Below are positions 34,954 through 42,041 of a stretch of DNA of 64,000 nt, in pieces (position 1 is the first letter of the stretch; the number at the start of each line of letters is the position of its first letter). The position numbers and the translations under genes were made by a program. The stretch is from assembly GCA_036676295.1 (NCBI GenBank), contig JAKFDE010000064.1:62001-126000 (forward strand). The letters are read 5' to 3'. Under the pieces are notes generated by a model. It saw only the letters and a program-made list of their open reading frames with translations, did no database searches and had not been told where the DNA came from. This stretch comes from UBA4416 sp036676295. Its GTDB lineage: Bacteria > Bacteroidota > Bacteroidia > B-17B0 > Aurantibacillaceae.

Positions 34954-35895
34954 ATGAAACCTATTCTTATTAAGATCTTCTTCTTTCTACTATGTTCACT
35001 AATGGGCTTGGTGTTTTTATTTAGTGGCTACACCAAACTTTATCCAATTGAACCTTTTGAATACACCTTTGTAGATCTAGGTATTGGTGGTTGGAAACTG
35101 GCTCCTTTTATTGCCAGATTTATGATAGGACTAGAATTTTTCATTGGATTCTTATTAATTATTGGATTATTTATTAAGCGATTTACTATAAAATTAACGA
35201 TCGCTTCTTTAATACTTTTTTCGATCTATTTATTCTTTTTGATGGCCACTGCAGGAAATAAAGGTAATTGTGGATGTTTTGGCAATGCTATCAGTATGAC
35301 CCCACTTCAAGCGTTGATCAAAAATGCTATAATGATAGCTGTATGCTTGGTCATTTATAAATTTTACGATGGCTTTAATTTTGGTAAAATAGGGAAATGG
35401 TTATTTGGAGCTTTATTGATCACTTCCTTTGCCCTACCTCATATTTTAAATTATGTTGATTTTAATTATTCTGAAGCCTACTTAACTAAAAAAGAAGATC
35501 AATTTCCTTTAGAATTAGATAGCTTATACAATAATGCTAAAATTCATACGCCTCCTAAAACGTTAAGCAAAGGCAAACATATCATTGCTTTTATGAGTTT
35601 AAGTTGCCCGCATTGCAGAATTGCGGCCAAAAAACTGAGATTAATGAAAGAAAAAAATCCGGATATTTCAATGTATCTGGTTTTAAATGGTGACTATAAT
35701 AAAATTCAACCATTTTTTGAAGAGACTAAAGCCAGAAACATTGATTATTGTATTTTAAACGGCAAAACCTTTGTGTACCTCGCCGGATTAGATATGCCAG
35801 CGATTTTCATGGTAAATAATTCGGTAGTGGAAAACTGGATCAATTATATGCAACTCGATCAAACTGAAATTGAAAAATGGTTAGCTAAACCATAA
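34954..35895 (+). CDS. MauE/DoxX membrane domain fused to a thioredoxin-like domain
   Basis: A 313-residue fusion. The N-terminal half has four membrane helices with the DoxX/MauE signature (FLFSGYTKL, FMIGLEFFIGFLL) and a paired-cysteine loop GNCGCFGNA, as in MauE. A fifth hydrophobic segment (LFGALLITSFALPHIL) leads to a soluble thioredoxin-fold half with CPHC at 218-221 and a cis-Pro candidate in DMPAIF. MauE-like proteins pass reducing or oxidising power across the membrane for disulfide formation, and here the partner domain is in the same chain. It follows three Cys-rich lipoproteins, which makes them conceivable substrates, but that is inference. Own promoter box; convergent with the HAD gene. 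Confidence 0.85.
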   Translation: MKPILIKIFFFLLCSLMGLVFLFSGYTKLYPIEPFEYTFVDLGIGGWKLAPFIARFMIGLEFFIGFLLIIGLFIKRFTIKLTIASLILFSIYLFFLMATAGNKGNCGCFGNAISMTPLQALIKNAIMIAVCLVIYKFYDGFNFGKIGKWLFGALLITSFALPHILNYVDFNYSEAYLTKKEDQFPLELDSLYNNAKIHTPPKTLSKGKHIIAFMSLSCPHCRIAAKKLRLMKEKNPDISMYLVLNGDYNKIQPFFEETKARNIDYCILNGKTFVYLAGLDMPAIFMVNNSVVENWINYMQLDQTEIEKWLAKP

Positions 35896-35913
35896 TTTAT
35901 TGATCATTTTCCT

Positions 35914-36609
35914 TTACAACAAATGCTTTAATTCTACAAGGTTTTGTATGTGGTAAAAATTCACAGACTCATTATCTACTTTTTTATTCGCTAAATGAAT
36001 GCTTTGCCAATTAGCATTTAAAGAGCCTAAAATATCAGTATCATAATTATCGCCAATCATCACACATTCTGTATGTACTGAATTTGTTAAGTTTTGAGCC
36101 AGTTCAAAAATTTGAATATCCGGTTTATTAAAGCCATGTTCTTCAGAAATAATAACCTGATCAAAATAAGGTTTGAGTTTACAACAGTCTAATTTGATGT
36201 GTTGCACTTCTTTAAAACCATTGGTAATGATATGTAATTTATAATTTGGCTTCAGGTAATTTAAAATATCGATGGTACCATCCACCAAATGTGTTTTATA
36301 GGGCGAGATCTGAATGTATTCTTCCGACCATTGTTTAGCAAAATCAACATCATCATATTTAAAGTATTGAAAAGCTTTATGAAAACGCTGGTATCTTAAT
36401 TCTTCTTTTGTGGTTTTATTAATGCTATATAAATGCCACAATTCGTGATTAATCTCCTCGTAAACCTTTATAAATTCGTCAAATGAAGTACGACAAACAC
36501 TTTCAAAATCATATTTCAGAAACAAATGTTTCAATCCCTCACGCGAATTTTTTTCAAAATCCCATAAGGTGTTATCCAGATCAAAAAATATGTGTTTAAT
36601 CTCCTTAAT
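35914..36609 (-). CDS. HAD-family phosphatase, YjjG-like, non-ATG start
   Basis: HAD hydrolase of about 231 residues. The nucleophile motif I (FFDLDNTLWDFE) is fully encoded but lies upstream of the first standard start (TTG 36534). Motif II is IITNG, the motif III Lys is in HGFNKPD, and motif IV is MIGDNYDTDI. The cap region WHLYSINKTTKEELRYQRF suits the YjjG/PynA nucleotidase group. The frame runs back to a TAG at 36613-36615, which is the stop of the GSCFA gene in the very same frame. The only codons after it are ATC (36612), ATT (36609), AAG, GAG and ATT (36600). ATT 36609 is the proposed start, giving (M)KEIKHIFFDLD. Without it the enzyme has no active-site Asp. Confidence 0.88.
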   Translation of the reverse strand: MKEIKHIFFDLDNTLWDFEKNSREGLKHLFLKYDFESVCRTSFDEFIKVYEEINHELWHLYSINKTTKEELRYQRFHKAFQYFKYDDVDFAKQWSEEYIQISPYKTHLVDGTIDILNYLKPNYKLHIITNGFKEVQHIKLDCCKLKPYFDQVIISEEHGFNKPDIQIFELAQNLTNSVHTECVMIGDNYDTDILGSLNANWQSIHLANKKVDNESVNFYHIQNLVELKHLL

Positions 36610-36612
36610 GAT

Positions 36613-37587
36613 CTAGCTCGAAAAATAATTTAATTCTTTTTTTAGATCCAACCATTTATGGCTAGCTATTAACGCCTCACACTTTTGATAAAAGGCTTTT
36701 TTAAACTTAAGGTGAGTTTCTGTTTCGGGGTTAAATGGTCTGTGATTCAGCGCCTGATTAATTTCCTGAATTTTTTCGATCAGGCTTTTTGTCTCTTGAT
36801 CAAAATACGTATCCGAAAATTTTCTCCAAACATACTCAATAGCTTGTTGATTAGGATGTGCCATATCTGCTTCATAAAAGCGATAATCACGTAAATCATC
36901 AATCACTAACTCATAAGCAGGAAAATAAAAACAATGTGAATTTTGCTTAATTACTTGATGAACCATTTGTATTAAAATAGCTTTGCTCAAGTTGTTCTCC
37001 ACCACTCCATCTCGTAAATGTTTAACAGGAGATACGGTAAATAAAACACTTAATTGAGGGTTGATCGTTTTTAATTTTTCAACCAGATCCTGATACTTTT
37101 TCACGATTAAATGAACGTCTGCTAATCGTTTTTCGAAAAGAGTAGCCGGTAATTTATGACAATTAGCAACTGTGCTATCTTTTGCTTTATGAGTATAAAA
37201 AAACGCAGAGCCAAACGTGATCACTAAATACTTTGCTGTTTTAAGTTTCGCATTCCAGCTATCAATACTATTATTTAATAACTCAAGTAATTTATTTTCA
37301 GAAAATGATAAAACTGAACTATGAGCTTCTAAACTGAACCATCTTCCCTCTTTTTCAAAAACATCTTCTTCTGTAAAATAACGTTTATCAATAATCCTAT
37401 TCAAAGCCATTTCAATACTTTCAGGATTAAATGTAATACCAAAAGGATTGGTTTCAACCTGAAACTTTAAAGACGATAAGCGTTGGGCAATATGCTCACT
37501 AAAGCAAGAACCCATCATTAGTACCTGGTCATGATGGGTTAGTTTTTGCTTACTAACCGGTGGATCAAAATTTAAATGAAACGACAT
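36613..37587 (-). CDS. GSCFA-family protein
   Basis: A 324-residue GSCFA protein (a Bacteroidota and proteobacterial family of unknown function, probably SGNH-hydrolase-like). The name-giving motif reads MGSCFSEH near residues 26-33, with NPFGITFNP after it, FGSAFFYTHK in the middle, FTVSPVKHLRDG, and the late block YFPAYELVIDDLRDYRFYE-DMAHP, where Asp and His would complete an SGNH-type site. Its ATG overlaps the stop of the upstream membrane protein (TAATG), and its TAG touches the HAD gene, so the three genes look translationally coupled. Confidence 0.88.
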   Translation of the reverse strand: MSFHLNFDPPVSKQKLTHHDQVLMMGSCFSEHIAQRLSSLKFQVETNPFGITFNPESIEMALNRIIDKRYFTEEDVFEKEGRWFSLEAHSSVLSFSENKLLELLNNSIDSWNAKLKTAKYLVITFGSAFFYTHKAKDSTVANCHKLPATLFEKRLADVHLIVKKYQDLVEKLKTINPQLSVLFTVSPVKHLRDGVVENNLSKAILIQMVHQVIKQNSHCFYFPAYELVIDDLRDYRFYEADMAHPNQQAIEYVWRKFSDTYFDQETKSLIEKIQEINQALNHRPFNPETETHLKFKKAFYQKCEALIASHKWLDLKKELNYFSS

Positions 37588-39074
37588 TATGAATTACGAG
37601 GTAAGGCTAATTGTTTTACAAAAAGTTGTTTCATCAACGGAAGGATCATTAAAATAAAAACAGCCAACGCACCATACATCATAGCCCAAAACCAAAGTTC
37701 ATATTGATGACGCCAATAGTCTGCTAATAATTGAGTATAAAGGTATTCTGCTGTGTTATAATAAGACGACGCTGTATTATTCCATGTTTCTGCTTCATAT
37801 TTTGTTGACGCCGATAAAGAATATACATCGTTATAAGACGGGCCAAATATATTGGTGACACTTTTAAGAACATAAACAAACAACATCGGAAAAACAGGAA
37901 CACTTAAATAAAATATCTGTGAACAAATATTTTTAAAAGCACTAAAGCGATTATCTTCATTGATACTCAGTATCGTAAATAATAATGACGTAAAGAAGAT
38001 AACGGATAATAAAATAGTGTAAGCGTTTTCTCTAAATCGGTAATTAGTGCTATACGGCAATACCTGACTGATGATAAATAACACAATTGGAATAATAACC
38101 AGTGCCAGCAAGGTAATTAGATATTGGCGCCAATTAACCATTTTAAACAACATCACCAATAAGGTAATATAAAATGAAGCGTAAAACAGAAAATGTAAAA
38201 ATTCAAGTTTCCAGATAAATAATGTATTAAACTTAGCATCAGCTATATTTTCAATACAACGGCTTAACTCATATTTAGAACCAATATTCCGATAATTAAA
38301 CGTATTGATTGAGATGGGAGATTTTTCATATAACTCATTATAGGTTTTTAATTCAAACTCTGAAGTAGAATTGAATTTGAAACCATATTTGTTGAGAATA
38401 AAAATGTGTTTATTAATGAGTTTCAATATTTCAGCATCACTCTTTTTTTGAGTTCCATAACGTTTTTCTAACTGAAAAGAAGATAAGAGATTTTGAAACT
38501 TCAGGGTATCATACTTAATATGCCATGGCGTATAATCATCATAACGTTGTAATTTTCTGATATCATAAAAATACGACTCAGTGATCGAATCGTAATGCGA
38601 CTCATAATTATTCAGATCATTAACAATAAAAGGTGAAGATAAATTCAGGGTATTAATATCTTCTATCAACTCCACATCCGTTACCACCTTTGCTACTCTG
38701 CTATTATAAATACTAGTGAAAGGCAATGGAAAGGACATGAACATTAACACACAAACAAAGTTCAGGAAAAACACCTTGTACTCATCTGTCCATTTTCGTA
38801 AGCCAAACTTTTTTTCGATGTTAAAAATAACATTGCGATAGATCCAAAAACATAAAGCCACAATGGATAAAATGGTAAACATGGTGTACCATAAACCCAG
38901 ATCCTGTGTTTGTGATAAATTTAAAGGAATAATAAAACCAACCAGTGCCGAAAAAAGCAACATACACACTCCATAAAATAACACATAGTGTAATTTGCTT
39001 ATCCACAGCAAAGGGTAATTCAACAATAAATAATCATCAAATTTTTTAAGAAATGGCGGAATGAGTTTTTTCAC
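37587..39074 (-). CDS. Polytopic membrane protein of unknown function
   Basis: A 495-residue protein with about eight hydrophobic segments: two near residues 28-85, one near 105-125, a large soluble loop from about 130 to 290 with many Asn, Tyr and Asp, then helices near 295, 325, 360, 395 and 470. GTG 39072-39074 is the start, with stop codons five to six codons upstream. No transporter or enzyme motif is recognised. It is first in the TAATG-coupled set with GSCFA and HAD genes. Confidence 0.75.
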   Translation of the reverse strand: MKKLIPPFLKKFDDYLLLNYPLLWISKLHYVLFYGVCMLLFSALVGFIIPLNLSQTQDLGLWYTMFTILSIVALCFWIYRNVIFNIEKKFGLRKWTDEYKVFFLNFVCVLMFMSFPLPFTSIYNSRVAKVVTDVELIEDINTLNLSSPFIVNDLNNYESHYDSITESYFYDIRKLQRYDDYTPWHIKYDTLKFQNLLSSFQLEKRYGTQKKSDAEILKLINKHIFILNKYGFKFNSTSEFELKTYNELYEKSPISINTFNYRNIGSKYELSRCIENIADAKFNTLFIWKLEFLHFLFYASFYITLLVMLFKMVNWRQYLITLLALVIIPIVLFIISQVLPYSTNYRFRENAYTILLSVIFFTSLLFTILSINEDNRFSAFKNICSQIFYLSVPVFPMLFVYVLKSVTNIFGPSYNDVYSLSASTKYEAETWNNTASSYYNTAEYLYTQLLADYWRHQYELWFWAMMYGALAVFILMILPLMKQLFVKQLALPRNS

Positions 39075-39161
39075 AGCAAAAAATTATTACTTAACGTAAA
39101 TATAAAAATAAAGGGCTACAAAATTGCAGCCCTCGATTTAAACTAAAAAATAAATTATTTA

Positions 39162-39581
39162 TTAAAATCTTTCTGTTTGAGAGAAAAAGAAATTAGCTTC
39201 AATGTTTGCATTTTCATCGCTGTCAGAACCATGAACGGCGTTAGCAGCAATAGATTTAGCAAATAATTGACGAATAGTTCCCGGATCAGCTTTAGTAGGA
39301 TCAGTTGCTCCGATTAAAGTTCTGTATTCTGCTACGGCGTTATCTTTAGCTAAAACAGCTGCTACGATTGGTCCGCTGCTCATATAACTTACTAATTCAC
39401 CATAAAAAGGACGTTCTTTGTGAACTTCATAAAATTTACCTGCTGTTTCAGCGCTTAATTTCATGTATTTCATAGCAACAATTCTGAAACCAGATTGGTT
39501 GATTTTTGCTAAAATTGGTCCGATGTTGTTAGCTTCAACTGCATCGGGCTTAATCATTGTAAAAGTAATATTTCCTGCCAT
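39162..39581 (-). CDS. ndk: Nucleoside diphosphate kinase
   Basis: Transfers phosphate between NTPs and NDPs through a phospho-histidine. A 139-residue chain from ATG 39581 begins MAGNITFTMIKPDAV, the family start; an in-frame TTG 39602 overlaps the promoter box and is rejected. The catalytic His is in NAVHGSDSDENA, and RTLIGATDPTKADPGTIR is the nucleotide-binding segment. Monocistronic, divergent from the DHH phosphoesterase gene. Confidence 0.97.
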   Translation of the reverse strand: MAGNITFTMIKPDAVEANNIGPILAKINQSGFRIVAMKYMKLSAETAGKFYEVHKERPFYGELVSYMSSGPIVAAVLAKDNAVAEYRTLIGATDPTKADPGTIRQLFAKSIAANAVHGSDSDENANIEANFFFSQTERF

Positions 39582-39599
39582 TTTCTTGTTTTTAGGCCG

Positions 39600-39629
39600 C
39601 AAAGATACAAATACTTAATCAAAATCAAA
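39600..39629 (-). promoter_or_regulatory. Promoter of ndk (TTTG-N18-TATCTTTG)
   Basis: CAAAGATA at 39600-39607 on the plus strand and CAAA at 39626-39629. It predicts a leader of only about 15 bases. Confidence 0.55.
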
Positions 39630-39671
39630 TTAGCAATTAAATTATTTACCTTTATGCCTTATTTATCTGCT

Positions 39672-40691
39672 ATGCAAAAAGACTCCTTTCCTAAATTCAA
39701 GTCATTAATTAATAAATCTAATAACATTGTTATTGTAACACATTATAACCCTGATGGAGATGCCATGGGCTCTTCACTGGCTTTATATAACTACTTTTTG
39801 AAAGTAAATAAAAATGTAACCGTTATAACTCCTAACGATTATCCTGACTTTTTGCATTGGTTACCTGGCAATAAAAAAGTGATTGCCTATAGCAAAAATC
39901 CTAAAAAAGCAGCTACACTTATCGCTAATAGTGATTTAATTTTCACTTTAGATTTTAATAATTATTCCAGACTGGAAGGATTGGGAGACTTATTAGCAAA
40001 ATCAACGGCTAAAAAGATCATCATCGATCATCATCAACAACCGGATAATTATGCAACTTTATATTATCATGATGTACTGGCAGGCTCTACTTGTGAGTTG
40101 ATACACGAATTTATTTGCGGCTTAGGTGGTAAAAAATTAATTGATAAAGACATTGCTTCTTGTATCTATACAGGAATTATGACCGATACCGGTTCTTTTC
40201 GTTTTGACAGCGTAACACCTACAACACACCGTGTATTAGCTGATCTATTAGATACAGGGATCAAACCAAGTGATATTCATACAGCTATTTATGACACTTA
40301 CAGCGAAAGCCGCGTTAAATTGTTAGGTTATTGCTTAACCGAAAAAATGGTAGTGTTACCTGAATTTCAGGCAGCTTATATTTCAGTTACAGAAAAAGAA
40401 TTAGCCAAGTTTAATTACCAAAAAGGCGATACGGAAGGAATTGTGAATTATCCTTTTTCTATTAAAGGCATTCGTTTCTGTGCCTTCTTTTCTGAAGGTG
40501 AAGGAAAAATAAAGATCTCTTTCCGTAGCAAAGGAAAATTTGATGTCAACCAATTTGCCCGCAAACACTTTAATGGCGGCGGCCACATCAATGCGGCTGG
40601 TGGACGAGGAAATGTGAGTGATCTTAAAAAAACCGTTAATGAATTTTTAGAATTATTACCTACTTATAAAAAAGATCTGTTGAAGAAGTAA
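39672..40691 (+). CDS. DHH/DHHA1 phosphoesterase, NrnA-like
   Basis: A 339-residue DHH-family enzyme that probably degrades nanoRNA or pAp/cyclic dinucleotide products (NrnA type). Motifs: THYNPDGDAMGSS (motif I) near 26-38, FTLDFNNY (II), IIIDHHQQPDN (DHH, III), TGIMTDTGSFRFD (IV), and the DHHA1 end GGGHINAAGG. ATG 39672 is preferred over ATG 39654, because a weak -7-like TACCTTTA (39647-39654) overlaps the latter and homologues begin close to MQKDSFPKF-like sequence. Divergent from ndk; both act in nucleotide metabolism. Confidence 0.9.
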   Translation: MQKDSFPKFKSLINKSNNIVIVTHYNPDGDAMGSSLALYNYFLKVNKNVTVITPNDYPDFLHWLPGNKKVIAYSKNPKKAATLIANSDLIFTLDFNNYSRLEGLGDLLAKSTAKKIIIDHHQQPDNYATLYYHDVLAGSTCELIHEFICGLGGKKLIDKDIASCIYTGIMTDTGSFRFDSVTPTTHRVLADLLDTGIKPSDIHTAIYDTYSESRVKLLGYCLTEKMVVLPEFQAAYISVTEKELAKFNYQKGDTEGIVNYPFSIKGIRFCAFFSEGEGKIKISFRSKGKFDVNQFARKHFNGGGHINAAGGRGNVSDLKKTVNEFLELLPTYKKDLLKK

Positions 40692-40693
40692 GA

Positions 40694-40722
40694 TTGCATC
40701 TCGACTTTGCTCGATGTGACAT
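40694..40722 (-). repeat. REP-like dispersed hairpin, member 1
   Basis: Minus strand TGTCACATCGAGCAAAGTCG then AGATGCAA. CATC pairs with GATG around the core GAGC-AAAGTCGA. It shares TGTCAC, GAGC and AGTCGA with the element at 44322-44349. Lies in a convergent gap, right behind the DHH gene. Confidence 0.6.
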
Positions 40723-40766
40723 AATTATTACAAGCGGTGATTGAGGCTCTCAAAATCATCGCAATA

Positions 40767-41912
40767 TTACTCTTTCACAAATTTTTGCTTTGCCATCTCT
40801 AATCCATTCTTTTTAAGAGATATAAAATAAAATCCTGAATTCAATTGTTCAATAGTTAAACTATTGTTTTCAAGGCTCTTAGATACAATTGATTTACCTA
40901 ATACATCAATCACTTCAACTGAATAAAAAGTATTTTCTTCTTTATTAAAATTAATCGTTAACACATCTTTTGCCGGATTAGGGTATAGTTGCAGATCCAG
41001 ATTTTGTTGATCAACTTCTTTTACAGAAGTTAATGTGTTCAATTTGTATTGTCTGAAAAAACGCCAGATCTCTTTTGAAGCTGAAAAATCCTGATTCGTA
41101 GTTCCAACGATATAAGGGGATCCAGGCCAGGTATGACCACCTCCAATAATTTTATATAATTCTACACTGCTCCCTAAATTACCGCCTGTATACACATAAT
41201 GCTCTGCTGTGCAGCCATCTCCTGTATTAATATTAGGCACATTACTAAATGCTGCTGTTGGATTACAATTATTTTTCTTTACCCAATATTTCACTACAGT
41301 ATCAATGTGCATCATTCCAGATCCTCCTGCGTATGGAACAGTTCCATCAGCAGTACCTGAAATTTGCATCACCGGCACCGGACGTGTTGGATGACAATTA
41401 GCACCGTATTGTGTAGAAAAAATACTTCCTGTAACTGATGCAATTGCAGTGATACGATTACTCAATTCGCAAGCCAATGTATGACTCATAAAACCGCCAT
41501 TACTCATACCGCAAGAATAAACAGCATTTAGATCAATATTGTAATTCAGATCCAAAGAATCGATCAAGGCATTTAAAAATCCAATATCATTTACTAAGCT
41601 AGAACTCATACCTGCATTCCAAAATGGTTGGTTTGATCCATCTTTAGTGCCTTGTGGAAACACCATTAAAAAATTAGCCGTATCGGCAATGGGACCAAAA
41701 ACCGAGTATTGTTGCTGAGCTAAAGCATTGCTAGTATAACCATGTAAATTAAAAACTAAAGGTCTGGCAGTAGCTCCCGTATAAATAGCAGGTACATACA
41801 AACGATAAGTTCTGTAAATACCTCCTGTGTAAATACTATCCACTACGGTAGTTTGTGCTTGTAAAGAAAATAGCGATAAAAATAAACAGAAAATGAGTAG
41901 ATGTTTTTTCAT
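40767..41912 (-). CDS. Secreted PHB-depolymerase/feruloyl-esterase-like hydrolase with T9SS domain
   Basis: A 381-residue secreted alpha/beta hydrolase of the LpqC/poly(3-hydroxybutyrate)-depolymerase-like esterase family. Signal peptide ends LQAQ (residue 20). The nucleophile elbow is CGMSNGG with Ser137, the oxyanion region is NLHGYTSNA, an acid candidate lies in SGTADGTVPY, and the base His in GGGHTWPG. The last 80 residues (LQLYPNPAKDVL to KFVKE) form a type A T9SS domain. Substrate candidates are plant feruloyl esters, polyesters or acetylated glycans. Confidence 0.92.
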   Translation of the reverse strand: MKKHLLIFCLFLSLFSLQAQTTVVDSIYTGGIYRTYRLYVPAIYTGATARPLVFNLHGYTSNALAQQQYSVFGPIADTANFLMVFPQGTKDGSNQPFWNAGMSSSLVNDIGFLNALIDSLDLNYNIDLNAVYSCGMSNGGFMSHTLACELSNRITAIASVTGSIFSTQYGANCHPTRPVPVMQISGTADGTVPYAGGSGMMHIDTVVKYWVKKNNCNPTAAFSNVPNINTGDGCTAEHYVYTGGNLGSSVELYKIIGGGHTWPGSPYIVGTTNQDFSASKEIWRFFRQYKLNTLTSVKEVDQQNLDLQLYPNPAKDVLTINFNKEENTFYSVEVIDVLGKSIVSKSLENNSLTIEQLNSGFYFISLKKNGLEMAKQKFVKE

Positions 41913-42012
41913 GGGACAGAGGTCAATTTATAAGATTTATACTAGCTAATTTAATTCATTTTTTAAGCTATTCCTATTTTCTTTTATTATTGTCTTTTTC
42001 CTTTATAAACAG

Positions 42013-42020
42013 TACATTCG
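42013..42020 (+). promoter_or_regulatory. Variant -7 box (TACATTCG) for maeB
   Basis: 21 bases before the maeB ATG; same TAnnTTCG form as before the lipoprotein genes. Confidence 0.4.
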
Positions 42021-42041
42021 TTCTCTTAAATTTTAACATTT

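Noticed and set aside
36613..37587. GSCFA plus HAD as one gene broken by a nonsense mutation
   Set aside because: Both products are complete separate families; I know of no fusion of this kind, though readthrough remains a listed alternative.
39582..39602. TTG start of ndk
   Set aside because: It overlaps the TATCTTTG promoter box and the family starts at MAGNITFTMIKPD.
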